DNA from: Rapana venosa
Lineage: Eukaryota > Mollusca > Gastropoda > Neogastropoda > Muricidae
Assembly: GCA_028751875.1 (NCBI GenBank)
Contig: CM054145.1
Coordinates: forward strand, 48,568,755-48,632,754
Direction: 5' to 3'
DNA length: 64,000 nucleotides
Positions 1 to 13,592 of the stretch are shown here, one piece after another. The notes under the pieces were generated by a model. It had not been told where the DNA came from, searched no databases, and saw only the letters and a program-made list of their open reading frames with translations. The translations under genes and the position numbers were made by a program. The number at the start of each line of letters is the position of its first letter. Positions within the stretch are counted from its first letter, which is position 1.

Positions 1-904
1 AACTCCCCTCCTTACACAATGGAAATCTATTTTAAGAGCACATTGAACAAAACATGCTGAGGGCCATCTGAAAGTGAGGTCACCCATACCAAGTATCTTG
101 CAACCACTTAGAGCTAAACATACCTGTATAAAACATCTAGCTGAAACAATCTGAGACCACAGACACCTATAATTATGAAATGTGTGACTGAAATTGCTTG
201 AAACTAAAGAAAGCTGTAGATACTAAACCTATAACTGGAACCATTTGAAATCCAAGACATATCAGCACACACACCACACACACACACACACACACCACAC
301 ACACACACACACACACGCACATGCCTGCGCACCTGTACACATTAACTATGTAACTTGAAACTAACAATCAAACTTGGATTATTCATGTTTTACATGTCGT
401 AAGTAGTATCTGACATCTCTTAAAAGTGAAACTAGACCAGAGATAACAAAATGAAGCACAAGAACCTGAAGCAAAACCATGATTATTTTTGATAACTCAG
501 CTTTCATGAGAGAAAAAGATTGTAGTTAATACTTTCTTCAATGGGCAGCCAGTAAAGAGAATGCAAAAGAGGACTGACGTGGCTCAATCAGGAAAAGAAG
601 TGAACAAGTCTCACAGCGCGGTTTTAAATCTCCTGAAATCAGGATTAAGGGTACTTCAAGCAACTAGCTAGAAGCAAGTAATAAGTCCTGAAAGCACTTA
701 AGTACAGAAAAGGGATTTTGTAGCATTTGGTAGAAGGAAATGATGAATTGAACTGATTCCCTAGGTTTTGAGTGGCAGGTTGGATAGAAAGAAGTAATCT
801 GTTTCTCAGAAGAGTTTGATCAAGGAATACACAGAGATTATTGATAGTTTAGGAAGCAGGGATACCTGAGTCATTCAACTGTATGGTTTGTGTGAGCAGC
901 ACAG

Positions 905-1215
905 AGCTCAGTAACAGAGAGGAAAAATTAATGATTTCAATCTTCTTGTCGACTGTAACTTGTTGACTCATCCATGACTTTATGTGAGAGATCCATTGCT
1001 GAGTGCAGAAGATGATTTCTAATAGATGTGAGATTTGTAGATCCGACTGCTATCAGAGATGTGAGAGTTGCGAGTGTATTTACGCTACAAACAGAATATG
1101 CACCAGAACAGATCCCTGTAGAACACCAAACTCTAACCAAGGTATTAAGGACAGATACTTCCATAACACTCTGGTACTGTGATTGGACAAACATGAAATA
1201 CACCACTAAAGAACT
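905..1215 (-). pseudogene. Decayed LINE reverse-transcriptase fragment
   Basis: On the minus strand, FGVLQGSVLVHILF matches the conserved GVPQGSVLGPLLF core of non-LTR reverse transcriptases. Upstream QYQSVMEVSVL in another frame fits the preceding QSV region. Downstream ISHIKSWMSQQ and DKKIEII match the usual CI.DIKSWM...KLQLN..KTE region. Several stops, at least one frameshift and loss of the F-A-D-D box show it is dead. Probably Jockey/CR1-like; clade not resolved. Confidence 0.7.
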
Positions 1216-2440
1216 GTAGTAGATACACCAAAGGTGTAATGGAGTCTATTAAAGTGTCACTGCAAGAGACCTGACACCATGCAAACAGAGTCTTACAAAT
1301 CTATTCTTACCCAGAATCAATCATGCAAAAAAAAATATATGGATATAAACCCATCAACCAGGGCAACTGAGCCTCCACAGAAGTGTCCAAAAATAAATAA
1401 GCTGCCACAACTGAAATCATAAGAGGGTGTGGCTTCTTTCAGCTACATCTACACTGGTCTTTCAACACATCTGCCTTATAAAAGCTCTGTGCAGACTGCC
1501 GATCTCTCTGTTTCGGTTTCCATCCTAAAACTGGTCCAACAATACCAAGATAAAAGCATTTTTCAGACTTGCTCTGGATGCCATTGTAGGTAGAAAAATG
1601 AATGTAAACCATCTTTAATTCAGGATTACAGAATTTGAACACTTCCTTGATAGAGGACGTTTTTAATATCATACCTGCCTTAATTGCAAGGTAATGCAGC
1701 TACTGACTAACTTGTCAAGAATGCCATCTGAAATGACATTTTTAAGTCTGCAGTGCCAAACACAACTTAAAATCCCAAAGAGAACTCCATGTAAAATTCA
1801 TCCGGCAAGAAGAATGGAACTCACAGACCAAAAAGAAACCTTTCCAGATTCACCCAAATGAGGGGGATTCTCCCATTTATTGAAAGTAACTAAAAGGTAA
1901 AAGCTGTACTCACCAAGCTACACACACACAGTCTTACACTGACAATATTCATTTGTCTAAAGGCGAGAAAACTGCTTGATTTGTCACTTGTGACATGCAA
2001 ATAACCCAGAGACATCAGCTTATGAGGGGCTGAGATGTCTATGTCATTAAACAAAAGTGTTTTAATACAGACTCCTAAAAGATCCCTTTTTTGTGATGTC
2101 CCACAAACATCTTTTTTCATGTTTCCAGGGAGAATTAAGCATTTTTCAATGCATAATTATGAGTACCAAGAATGATTGCTATACAAAAGGTCTGTTACTG
2201 GTGTTATTGTTTAAACTGTCATCTCTGCATTTCTTTCATTATGTAATGACCTCCCAATGTCACTTTTACTGCTGGATATGGCAAAGAAATAAACTATTGA
2301 ATTATTTTTATTCTTGAAGTTTTCAATTTATAAACTGCGATACAATTTTATTATGAGCTATGAATCTTAATGAGGTGACAGTCCTGCTGTTATGTCTGGG
2401 ACTCTGAACACTATGACTGGATTGAATCTGACATGAAGCA
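1216..2440. other. Intergenic, no gene seen
   Basis: AT-rich unique sequence with only short random open frames. No repeat family recognised. Confidence 0.5.
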
Positions 2441-2584
2441 ACAACTAAGATGACACAACTAAAATGGAATGTGTACATTAATTTCTGTCTTTTATTGTAG
2501 AACAGTGCACTAACAACTAAGATGACACAACTAAAATGGAATGTGTACATTAATTTCTGTCTTTTATTGTAGAACAGTGCACTT
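2441..2584. repeat. Two-copy 72-bp tandem duplication
   Basis: Copies 2441-2512 and 2513-2584 are identical except at the last base, so the duplication is very recent or has been kept uniform. Contents are non-coding. Confidence 0.9.
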
Positions 2585-3470
2585 TTCTTTTCCCAAAAGT
2601 TCTGATGACCAATAGTTTTTATCCATGTAATTTTCATCTCTATTCTATAGGATTTTAAGTGTTCTAAGTACTAACCAAAAAAAGAAAATGTGTCTCGAGC
2701 ACTAAGCATGAATAATAAAAGCTGATAATAACAAGTGAATTCTCCCTCTCCCCCTTAAAACTTTTGGGCAAGGTAACCCTTGTGGAGTCCATCCCTTTTT
2801 AGGTACAAGTTGCATGCTGGGTATTCTTATGTTTGCTAATTAACTGCACACTGACACAAATTATGGGACCTTAAAATTCATACAATGATCTGTGTACCTA
2901 AATTTATACAAACTCAAGGTATTGGCAGGTCTGCACTTTATCCTGAAGGAAATCAAAAAGATCTCCACACTTTATTCACCAAATGTTACTGCCAAGATTC
3001 AAACCCAGGACTTCATCCACAGGTATGGAAGTAAAATGTTCTAGCCCTCAGCTATAGCACCTCTGAATTGTGTTTCTGAAAACAGATCCCTTTCTTAACG
3101 CATTCAACGGACACATGATATATATTTCAATCTTACTACACATAAAACAAATTCTAATGAAGAACAATGGCAAAACCAGACAGACAACAAACCTTTTCAG
3201 CTCCATTATCTTTCCTGAAAGGGGAAGGGCCTATATATGCATTTCATACAGTTCATTTTTTTCTTTCTACAAGACATGCATGCACACAGTGACACATGCA
3301 CAGGCGCACACACACACACCACACCACACCACACCACACACACCCCACCCACGCACACACACACTTTTTGTTGGTGCTGCAAAGCCACACCAAAAAAATT
3401 ATAAGTGAGTTGGTTCCTTTCATTTTGCCCATTCAAAATGTCCGAACATTTGCCATTAACTTGAGAAAAT

Positions 3471-3584
3471 CTTATCAATGGCTAAAAAAAAACACAAAGT
3501 GTTCTTGCACATGTAAATGTATACAACCTTATCAATGGCTTAAAAGAACACAAAGTGTTCTTGCACATGTAAATGTATACAAAG
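3471..3584. repeat. Two-copy 57-bp tandem duplication
   Basis: Units start cttatcaatggct at 3471 and 3528 and differ by a few bases near an A run. Non-coding. Confidence 0.85.
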
Positions 3585-3633
3585 TATGGAAATGGAAATA
3601 TCATGATTCTTAAGGGGGGGGGGGGATTGATTC

Positions 3634-3705
<72 letters not shown>
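3634..3705. repeat. (GATA)n microsatellite
   Basis: About 17 near-perfect tetranucleotide repeats directly after a poly-G run of about 12 bp. Confidence 0.95.
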
Positions 3706-4912
3706 TTTACCTTTGATGCAAAAGAAAACAAAATTCTTATATCAATGGATACAATACAGCAGCAACAAAAATGTATGGTTACTGACAGGGCCTCTCTAAC
3801 ATGACATAACAACGAAATGCTTCACTATGATATAACTGACCCAAACAAAAACACAGGATAGGATAAACAAAGGAAAACGATATACAAATAAAAATTGGTG
3901 TACCACAACCACTGAAACAAACAAAAGATAAGGCTTGAAATGGAAGAAAAATCACTACTTTCATCTATCTAGTATCAGGGAGTTCAACAACAACAACAAA
4001 ACAAAAACAAAAAGATCTTGGAGGTGGTGGAATTGGCTGACTGGTAAAGAAAAGGAGACAGAAGCTGTGGCCATAATTTCTAAACATTATAATGGATCAG
4101 CTGTGGGGAACTGCTGGCTGGCCATTCTCTGGGGTACCTGCTGATCCAGTACAGCTTGAGGTGAACAGTGTGTTAAACAAATATGGTATGTGGCCAGGTA
4201 CTAGGTGTTCTGCAGGTGACTGAATGTCTTGTCGGTGTATCGCCGAGGACATTCTCTCTCTCTCCAGCCTGGGCTTGTCAGAACACTTGAAAACTCCCCA
4301 GAGGGGCAATCTTCATGGCTGTGTTCAGACCATGTGAGGTATCTATGACTCAAAAGACTGCTGTATGGAAGTAGGAAACAAAAAAGAGGAAAAGAAAAGG
4401 GGACAGTTGAAATGGATGAACACATGGGTGATGTTTCTTCTGTTTCTTGCCCCTGTCCTGTTTTCCCCTCTTTTATTCTGTTCTTTCCGCTTTTCTTTTT
4501 CAGTCTCTAATGTCTTTGTTCTTTCTGTTGTTGCTGCTTTGGATGGTTTTTCTATGTCCTCGTTTTGCTTTTTCTGGTTTGTTTGGTTTGCTTATTTTTT
4601 GGTGCTTTTGCTGGTTGTTCTTGTGTTTCTACCACTTTCTTTCTTGTTATTGACCCTCTTCTGTCGTCTTTGCGTGTTCTTTTTCCATCCGGTTTTTTTC
4701 TTTGTTTTTATTGTGCTTTTCCTTTAAGAGTTCCTACATGTTGTTCTTCTGTAGACTTCTGTTTCTTTGCTTCTTTTGGTTCTTTCCATTTTCTTATGCT
4801 TCTAATTCTGTTTTTTAACCAATAGTTCATCTGATCTAAACAAATTGTAAACATTAAGAATGAAGGAATATGCATACACTCTCTTCCATCCTTTTATGTA
4901 TCCATGCATACA

Positions 4913-4962
<50 letters not shown>

Positions 4963-6163
4963 CCGCGCGCGCCGCGCGCACAATTATCTTAGTAACTGCA
5001 TTTCCCACATAATCCTACCTTCTTATATTCAAATAGATATCTATTTTACTAAAACATTCCTACCCTCTTACAACAACAAAAATGGTTGCACATTCCCTAT
5101 TCTTGCTTTTACAATCACTCACTCAGGCAACTCATCCATGACTTTTCTTATGCACCTTCCCACATACAGCTATCCATCCTGCCCCTTCTAACATCCTTTT
5201 CTCCACACTCCCCCCCCCCCCCCCCCCCCCCCACCCACCCCACCACCCACCACCTAAAACCGCAAGAAGCAAAAAATATTCGTTTCCGTGTCACATCTTG
5301 TATCATGATATCCACCTGCCTTTTGTGTCCACATGTGGGGCCAGGTTAAGAAATAAAGGTTAGTGTAAAGGTTAGTGTTAGCAGTTCACATTAGTAACTG
5401 GGAAGGGCTGTCGGTCAGCTGACTTGTCTGCCTGTATGCATGCATGCATGTGGACACAATGGCACACAGGACATAATGGTACATACTTTTAGACAGAAGG
5501 GTTTAGAGGTTTTCTTTAAATCACAAATCACCTGTTCTATCAACAAGCCATGGTTGTTTCTGTTGCTTCACTGACTGGGTTTTTTATTACAATTTTCCAG
5601 TTCTGAAATGAGCTCAGTGGTTTCTGGCAGCCTACCTGTGTTTTCAAATGGGCTGTGGGTGTTGTCAAAAGAAGAACCAAAATTAAGTAGATAAACGAAG
5701 GAACAAGCCCAAAGGTATGCACTTCCTGTTGTTCAATTACAATTTTCCAGCTCTGAAATCAGTGATTTCCAGCCTACTGTACTTTTGAAAAATCATGTCT
5801 GTTTCCAAGAGAACCCAAGTTGAACTGATGAACGAGGACAGTTATCAACCCAAATAAAACCACATGAGAAAAACCTGCTATGTGCTAGCCTTTTTTCTAT
5901 TCCCACTTACCTACCCGTACATATCCTACCCCTTTCTTCCAATTGACAAAAGAACCTAGTAAAGAAACTAAGGAATTAGCCAAAAATACACCATATGCAA
6001 AAAATTCAACTCTTTTATATGCTACCTTTTAATTCTATTTCCAATAACTTAGCACCACGTAACGTACCTTCTCTTTCCATTATCAGTTTCCCTTTACTGC
6101 CTCTTCTGCAAAATCAGCTATGATTATTCCCCTCCTCTCCCCAAAAAAACTTATTCACACACA

Positions 6164-6214
<51 letters not shown>

Positions 6215-7740
6215 ATGCCCACACATTAAACCTGTTTCGCCTTTTGGAATATTAGACTATTATATTGTGTGCCAGTGGGAACGGATGACAATTTTTTTTA
6301 ACTGAGCACACAAGGGGACTAGTTGTAAAAATGCACATGAATGCTCACTTTCCTCAAAATGGAAGCACACACACACATCCCCTATAATTTTGTCAGGCAT
6401 CCTTCCATTTCCCCCCATGTCTGTTCCCCATTTACCTCCAGTGCATCACTACCTTCACTACCTCCCCTTTCTCATTTCATTTTGGCTCAAGCATTAGGCA
6501 CCACTTAGGTCATGCATTACCTTGTTTCTGTTTCTTAGTAACTTGAGTTCAAACAAAGTCTGCTTTTGGAAGTTACCTTCAGCTTCGAACTCTCCCCCCC
6601 CCCCTACCCACACCACCACACCCCCCACCCAGACCACCACCCCCCTTTTGCCGACCAATGTATTTTACCACATGTACAGCGAAAACACTCTTTTGTTTGA
6701 TGCTACTTTGTTGATATGGCCTGCGAGCTCTGCTTTCATCTATTACACAGGATTCAACGCATACTTCTGGCCTTGATATGTCATTTTGAACTCCAAAATT
6801 AATGACAAAAGTCCTTCCAACTTGGTGATCAAGAGACGACTTCCGAAGAGACTTACTGCCCATGCACCTAATTAACTTTTACCTCCTTGGAGACTTTGTC
6901 ATCTGCTAGTCCTTGTTTATTTCGTCCATGCACCCAACACATGTGAACCTTTATTTATTTCTACACAGAAATGCATCTTTAGTGTATCATCATCCTTAAT
7001 GAGAATACTTTCAATAGACACGCCTTGAATTTTCAAGGGTTTTCAAGGAGGTGTCTTTCACAGGTTGTCATTTTGGTCATTTTTTAAAGGATTCAAGGTC
7101 CTGAATTTAATAGTCTTCCATTTTTTTTCTAATCCAAAAATCACCAATACAGAAATCCATTTAAAACGGAAGGAAAATCACCCATGCATATGTTAAAATG
7201 ACAAGTGCTCTGGCTACCTATGCTTACAGAGGCCTTGCCATTTTTATTTACAACACACCCAATCTTAGATGTGTCCAATACCTGTCACACTCTCATCAAC
7301 TGCCTACCTTTCAGACATCTCACATGCAGCCACTCTCATCATTCCAAGTCCTCTCTCCCTTTTGATCTCAGCATCTTGTCAAGTGTCCTAGGTCTCCTCT
7401 GTGGAATAGAAAACAACATTAGCAAGAAAGTCTAATGAAATGGAAAAGCTGGAGCATAGCAAACAAATGCAGTTTACTAATTTTCAGAAAAAATGGTTCC
7501 AGTACATAAACTTAGTAGAAAGTTGAGTACCATTTCAAAATATTAGTAAAATTATGTATGTAATCTATAAATCTTGTCTTGACAACGAAAATGATGATTG
7601 ATTCTTTTTGTACTTTGTGTAGCTAGTAGTCTTGTACGCCTGTAAAATGGAAATAATGTAATGTCTGGATGAAAAGTTAATTTGTTTGTTTTGAACTGTA
7701 TACGTGTGCCAATCAAAAAGGTTTGTTTTTAAAGAAAGTC
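3706..7740. other. Intergenic, no gene seen
   Basis: Contains (CT)n at 4914-4962, a 23-bp C run at 5210-5232, a diverged duplication around 5560-5800 (shared acaattttccag segment) and (CA)n at 6154-6213. The long pyrimidine-rich open frames near 4365-4825 are low-complexity. Confidence 0.5.
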
Positions 7741-7744
7741 TAAT

Positions 7745-8185
7745 GCAGGGCTACTTCACCGTGCCAATGCACCATCAGGAAAACTGTACAGCATTCTAGT
7801 CATTTTCACCATTGGCGAGACTTTGTGTACATGCAACTGATTTAGGGTAGCAACATTCCAACTTTGAGGATGATGTCTAAACATGACACCAATGTGCATG
7901 CGCTTTTGAAATTTTGTCATCTGGTCCAACTGGCACACAGCAGCCTACTCTTCTTAAAGACAGATCATGTTTTACAATGTGTGCACAAGATGTTCTGTTT
8001 CTCGCACAAGGAATATTGATTCAATAGTTTTACCTGAGGAACTTTTTTTGGGGGGGGAGGGTGCAGTCAGTATTGATGTTAACTCCAGGGAAAATCCCAT
8101 CAAAAGGGTGCCACAGTAGTGGTTTGATCCCAGGCCCTCAGATCAGGAGCTCAATGCTCTGTCCATTAGGCTCTCCTGCACCCTG
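7745..8185 (-). mobile_element. SINE family A, tail variant 2 (old copy)
   Basis: Diverged copy with all three parts: tail 2 (caccattggcgagac, then agcaacattccaactttgag), core (cctactcttct; gcacaagatgttctg) and a tRNA-like head with a recognisable B-box complement (tttgatcccaggccc). Confidence 0.75.
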
Positions 8186-9139
8186 GATCACTCTTATGAG
8201 AGTATCAGTGTTTGAAGTTCTTCACAAACTCTAAGAAAACAATGGGCTAGCCTCTCAAACTGTGCAGTCAGGGGAAAACAGATCCCAAACAGACCATGTC
8301 ACTGTAAAACATACCTCTCCTTTTTTTCTAAATAGTTCCTGTTCTACCTCAAACATACTGCTCATATCATCCATCCAATCATTTTGAAGCTCAAGATCAT
8401 CTTGTGCATGTCAGCATGTGTGTTTTGTGTCTGTGACTGAAGCTTCGAGGTACACAGTGACCTTGACTTTTTACACCTTTCCAAGATCTTGTGTAAAAAT
8501 TATTCTTTTTTTTCACACAGGCAGATGGTTTCTGTGCTGAGTAACATATCTCTGATAAATATCATTTCATTTTTTGCTATAATGTTCCAACTGATTGTGT
8601 TTATGATGTCAATACTCAGTTGAGTTAGTTTCATTTTCAGCTTGTTATCTCCTGAAGTCCTTGTGGTGGTGTGTGGTGAAGGGAAGTGCTCCACATGGAT
8701 GAGTTATATCCCTTACAATGCTTGCCAAAATTTCATTCTCCCTCCCACCCCCATCCCCCTTTCCCTTCTGTCAATTTAACATCTTTACCAGTGGATGCAT
8801 ATTTTTGGATTCATGGTCAACATTACAAAAAAATATAAAAGCATCACACAAGTAAAGAGGTCTGCTAAGGGGGGTGGGAGGGGGAAGGGGGGGGGGGGGG
8901 GGGGTCTGTAGCCCAAGTAAATGCATGAGGGTTAAGCAGGATTTAGAAGGCATCTAAAGTGCATAAGGAATTGCCACCAAAAAAACAAACAAAAAACCTG
9001 CAATTAGCTATTACAGAATCTGCCAATCATGTACTATTCTAACCTAAAATTTGATAGTGAAAAAACAGCAACACTACTAGATTCACAGTAGATAATGGGA
9101 AAGACATGTGACAATCTATATGATAATGATATGGTCATT
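8186..9139. other. Intergenic, no gene seen
   Basis: No coding signal. An 18-bp G run lies at 8887-8904. Confidence 0.5.
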
Positions 9140-9375
9140 GGAGCATACATGTCATGTTGGCTACCTCAGCTTCTTTAGGTGCCAGCCAGTACCTTGAGCA
9201 TGGGGCTCATCTCTTTCCCCTCTCTTCCTAATGAGGGAACATACCCATTCACAGCTGGGTGAACTGGGGTATTCCTGGAGCCTGTGCACATGAATGGTCA
9301 CCCATCTACATGGCAACTATGCTCAAAGCTGCTGAACTTTAGCTTGGGGAGAGCAAGCCTCTGACCAGGGTGCAA
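9140..9375 (-). mobile_element. Old copy of tRNA/5S composite SINE (family F)
   Basis: Minus strand shows gctaaagttcagcag, agatgggtgacca and ccccagttcacccagctg in the same order as the complete copy at 45295-45587, at clearly lower identity. Confidence 0.75.
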
Positions 9376-11779
9376 GGCCTATCCCATCCTCAACCTGATT
9401 CACTGTACTCATCCATATGAGCTCGAATTTAAAATTTAAAATCATTATTATAAAACAACCCTTTTTAATATTCTGTACAGTACTTAGTAGAATTATCCAA
9501 AAGTTACAAGCTATGTGCATACTGAAATAGGTATTGGCAAAATTATAGGTATGTTAACTGTCACAAATTGGAATACCCATGTCAGTCATTCAGTGAATTG
9601 CTTCAAAACGGCGCCTTTGTTCTCGAAACGTCCCTTTGCTGCCTCCCCCCCCCCCCCCCCCCCATTTACTTTCAATAATGTACCTGTTTTTAGCTCTTCT
9701 TGTGGAACTTCATACATGCCATCCACTTAAAAATCTACCGATATATTTCCTACATTATCATGAAACCTTTTTTGGAGGGGTTCCCCGCACGCGGATGGTA
9801 TAATATGGATGCATACCCACATTATGGGTAGTCTTTAGGGTCAATGGATCTGGACTATTCAGATGTAATGTAGCAGTCATTACATTTTCTTGGTACACTA
9901 CAAACAATGTGGCAAATAAAAGCCATATGAAAACACATTGATACTATTTCTCTTGCAAAGTACAATTAGCACAGAAATGAACACCGTAAATAACACCATT
10001 ACCATTGTTATAGTTTCGCTGAGTTCATCTCAACCATTCTTTACCGCTTCCATGATGGTCTGGGTTGTAAACTAAGTACCGGAAATAGTCCAAATCTACC
10101 AATCAGAATAAAATGGTGTGTCCGGTTTTGTTGTTGCTTTTTTTTCTTTTTCTTTTTTGTGGGTTTTTTTTTTGGTTTGGTTTATTTCTTTTTGTTTTAG
10201 TTGCTTTTTCTTGAATTTACAGATAAGAAATCGGGCAGTTGCAGTTCAGGGTGTATGATACTAGATTTCCATTGGATAACTGAATATTATGCTAGGTTGT
10301 CATAAGTTATGCTACACTCCACTGCACTCCACCACACTACACTACACTACACTAGTCCCTTATGAGAATGGCACTGCCAGAATGCCAACATTCTCCAGTT
10401 GTGGTGATTATGTGCCCATGCATGTGTCTCATCAAAGCTCTTTAGGGTCATTTCAATAAAGTTATCCACGAACTTCTTTCTCTGTCTACCTCATTTACTA
10501 CCTGCCTCCCTGAACTGTGCCTTACGAGATGATCTTTAAAAGACTGTCTAATCTTCTTACTACATAACCATGTCATTCCTTGTGGCTTTGATTTGTTACG
10601 CGTTTTGATTTGTTAAGGGCTTTGATTTGTTTTATTTTTATTATTATTATTATTATTATTATTTATTTTTATTATTATTATTATTCCATGGGACTTGTCA
10701 GCCAGGTAAAGCAGCAATCCATCTAGGGAAAGGACAACCCTGAATTGATGCCTCTGCTGCCTTTTAGCCATATCTTATTTTTTAGGAAAAGTCTTCGGGA
10801 ATTAACCTTGACAAATTTAAAGCGGGGAGTCCTGGGTGCAGTTCAATGTCGTGTACAACCTTGTTCTGGGAACTCTCAAACCTGGAGAGAGATGGGCTCT
10901 GCCACGTCCTTCCTTAGCAAGATGCACTGCAATGACAAAGAAACCATCCTAAATTCCATGTTAACTGAAAATTTGTTGACTTATTTTCACGTAACTTAGA
11001 TACTCATAGTCTAGTCACTGTATGCTTGTTCATTTTAGTTTTCTGGAATCTGGCAATTCAGAATCGTGGCTTGCTACAGGGCCTAGGTTAACAGTCTCAT
11101 GGAGAGAAAATTGTTAATTTGAACTTTCCATTTCATTGGTCTCATCTAAAGGACTGTAGCCTAATTGCGTGGAATCAAAGTCTACACCCCAGTTCAATTT
11201 TCTCTGTGTGTGTTCAAAATAAATTAGACAGTGCTTGTCAAATTTTAGCTTGGCTAGTTTTCGGATATTGCCTTACTGAAGGTGAGTCAGCTGGCAATAA
11301 GAGACTGACATATTATTCCATAAACAGGACACACTATATGTCTATAAATAACACTAACCATCTTTGACCCACTGACAGCTAGGCATGCTCTTATTTTGCC
11401 AGGGATAATACAATACAGAAAGTATTGCTATATCGAATGGTCGTATTCATTAGTGTCACCTTTTACGTTGGGTTCAAAATTGGGAGTTTCAGTCCTAGCT
11501 CTTGTATACATGATTAGGCTATGGCCTTTTGTCATTTTGTTGATCCATCTCTCTGTCTGTATTTCTAGTATATGAGAGAAAGAAAAGGGTATCTATGACG
11601 AGAGAGAGAGAGAGAGAGAGAGATGGTGGTGGTGGTGAACAGAACAAAATAAGGTTGTATTCTCATAAGGTAAACGGATAAGTACAGTAACTTCTTTTTT
11701 TTCAATCAGTCTCAGTGAGGGACAAGAAGACACACAGAAAGACAACAATTTGTGAAAGATGTAAAGTAAAACATGCTAC
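9376..11779. other. Intergenic, no gene seen
   Basis: A 19-bp C run at 9645-9663 and (TTA)n at 10632-10686. Short open frames at 10745-10999 and 11119-11367 match nothing I recognise. Confidence 0.5.
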
Positions 11780-12412
11780 ACGAGGAACATGTCAAACTGG
11801 CCAACCTTCGGAAGGGAAATAGCAAAATCTTTGGCATAGATAACAGGGAGACAGGGACTGGACTGAACTGACCAAGACTGTCCTACAGGGAGCAGTACAA
11901 GGAGGGAGACCAAGAGGCAGACAGAGAAAACGATGAGTAGACATCAGAGAGTGGACTGGCCTTGAGTGGAACGATTTGCTAAGGAAAGCAGAAGACCTCA
12001 GGGAGTGGAGGAAGCTGGTTGCAAAATATTCATTGGTGCCCCCATGGTCCACGGGACTATGGGTGGGATAGGAGAAAATGAAGGTGACAGGGAAGCAGAA
12101 GCCCGTGCTATACGCAGCCTGCATACAGCACGACCTTCATCACGTTTACCTGGGGCCGAGACAGCGTTACCTGAAAAGACGGCATACTTCAGACATTTGT
12201 CGGGGGGATGGGGGGGGGGGGGGGGGGATTACCATGTTGATGATTATTATTCTTGTTGCTGTTGTGCATAGCGTTGTCAGCTAAATGGGCTGTTTCGCTA
12301 TAAACTCTTTCTCTCTCACATCAGGGCAAGAGCCCGATAATTTTAAAAAAAGAAGTATATGAATGCTTACCTTTGTAAGCCTTGGAAAATAAAGATCATT
12401 CATTCATTCTGT
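11780..12412 (+). mobile_element. 3' end of a non-LTR retrotransposon
   Basis: In shifting frames the + strand reads like the common C-terminal tail of invertebrate LINE ORF2: GRQR-type residues, REWTGLEWNDLL-like, then KAEDLREWRKLVAKYSLVPP and WSTGL. It ends with an AATAAA-like stretch and a (CATT)n tail at 12393-12410, as for target-primed elements. Frameshifts make it non-functional. An 18-bp G run (12210-12227) interrupts it. Confidence 0.7.
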
Positions 12413-12418
12413 CTCCAT

Positions 12419-12625
12419 CTGTGTGTGTGTGGTTTGTGTGTGTGTGTGTGTTGTGTGTGTAGTAGTAGTAGTAGTAGTACTAGTACTAGTAGTAGTCTTT
12501 AGTTTAACGTCTTTCCACTTTAAGTGATACCAGGTAGGTGTGTGTGTGTGTGTGGTGTGTGTGTGTGTGTGTGTGTGTTTTGTGTGTGGTGTGCGTGCAC
12601 GCGCACGCGTGCGTGTGTGTCTGTC
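12419..12625. repeat. (GT)n and (AGT)n microsatellites
   Basis: (GT)n at 12419-12459, (AGT)n at 12460-12496 and a second (GT)n at 12537-12620. Confidence 0.9.
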
Positions 12626-12644
12626 TGTCTCTGCGTGTTATTTA

Positions 12645-12982
12645 TTTACTTATTCTTTTATATCGAGGATAATGGAATAAGCACGCGTGCTTTTTTACAT
12701 CCAGTCCCCGTGTGTATGCGCTTTTGTAAATTTTGTCATCTGTTTCCACTGGCACACAATGGCCTACTCTTCCGAAAAGCGAAACAGGATTTAACGTGTG
12801 CGCAAGATGTTCTACATGCGTTCGAACACGGGGCCTCGGTTTATAGTCTCATCCAAAGGACTTTGACATTCAGTTCGATTTTTTGGTCAAACTGGGAAGA
12901 AAGGGCGAGGCTGGGAATCGAACCCAGAACCTCACGGTTAACTTGTTGGCAGGCGAACGTCTTAACCATCCTGCCACCTTCC
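12645..12982 (-). mobile_element. SINE family A, tail variant 1 (full length)
   Basis: Minus-strand order: tRNA-like head (ggtggcaggatggttaagac; B box ggttcgattccc), link (cagtttgacc; tcgaactgaatgtcaaagtc), core (gatgagactataaaccgagg), then the tail ending aaaagaataag. Good RNA polymerase III box B visible. Confidence 0.88.
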
Positions 12983-12999
12983 TTCCTCTGTGTGTGTGT

Positions 13000-13479
13000 G
13001 TGTGTGTGAAATCACATGCATTATTATACGCCCTGGGAAGATCTCCCACCCTCTAGGGTTGGGAGTGAACTCTGCATGCGGTCACACCTTCAGACGCAGG
13101 ACAGGGTGGACAGGGTGGCAGGCACTGCCTCCAGCTACTACAAACGCGGCACAGGACACAAAATTTATATAATGATAAAAACAAGGGGATGGGCAGGGAG
13201 ACCAGCAGCCATGACAATGCTAGTTCTGGGATGGTCCACCAAGAGGGGTGGCAGGCTGAACTGGTCATGAGCTGCTCTAAAATAACAATGTGTCCTCTGA
13301 GGCTAGTGGGCAGACCTGCTGCAGAGTTGCAACCACAGGAGAAGACCAGGCACTAGCCTATGCATCCCACCAAATCACTGCATGACTGGTGTCATTTGAA
13401 ACCCAGCTTATGTACCTCCAACCTGCCCTCTATACATCCCACAAAACATAAGTGCTTACTGATTATTAAAAAGGCTGCT
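13000..13479. other. Unassigned flank
   Basis: Unique-looking sequence, moderately GC-rich at 13050-13330. No open frame with recognisable content; it may be the 3' region of an unrecognised element. Confidence 0.4.
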
Positions 13480-13590
13480 TAAAAGTGCTTCGATTTTGTA
13501 AGCAGTTCGATTTTTTGTTTGCTTTACAAGATTCAGTGCTATACAAATGCCATACACCATTATCATTATTATTATTATTATTATTAAAAT
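13480..13590 (+). mobile_element. Repeat family C fragment (GCGCTATATAAATTCC type)
   Basis: Shows ttgctttacaagattcagtg, then ctatacaaatgcc and (ATT)n. The same module appears at 19258, 21658, 38860, 47738 and 57763. Confidence 0.7.
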
Positions 13591-13592
13591 TG

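Noticed and set aside
4365..4825. Hydrophobic Phe/Leu-rich open frames on the + strand, membrane-protein-like
   Set aside because: Pyrimidine-rich low-complexity DNA read as Phe/Leu/Ser; overlapping frames are all open, with no conserved motif.
10745..11367. Two short + strand open frames (84 and 82 codons)
   Set aside because: No recognisable motif, no splice context that helps, and length compatible with chance.
12920..12982. tRNA genes at the B-box-like sequences
   Set aside because: The tRNA-like heads belong to SINE copies (12645, 17290, 36160, 37535, 39368, 45600, 52467, 61550) and do not form a full cloverleaf with an acceptor stem that I can pair.
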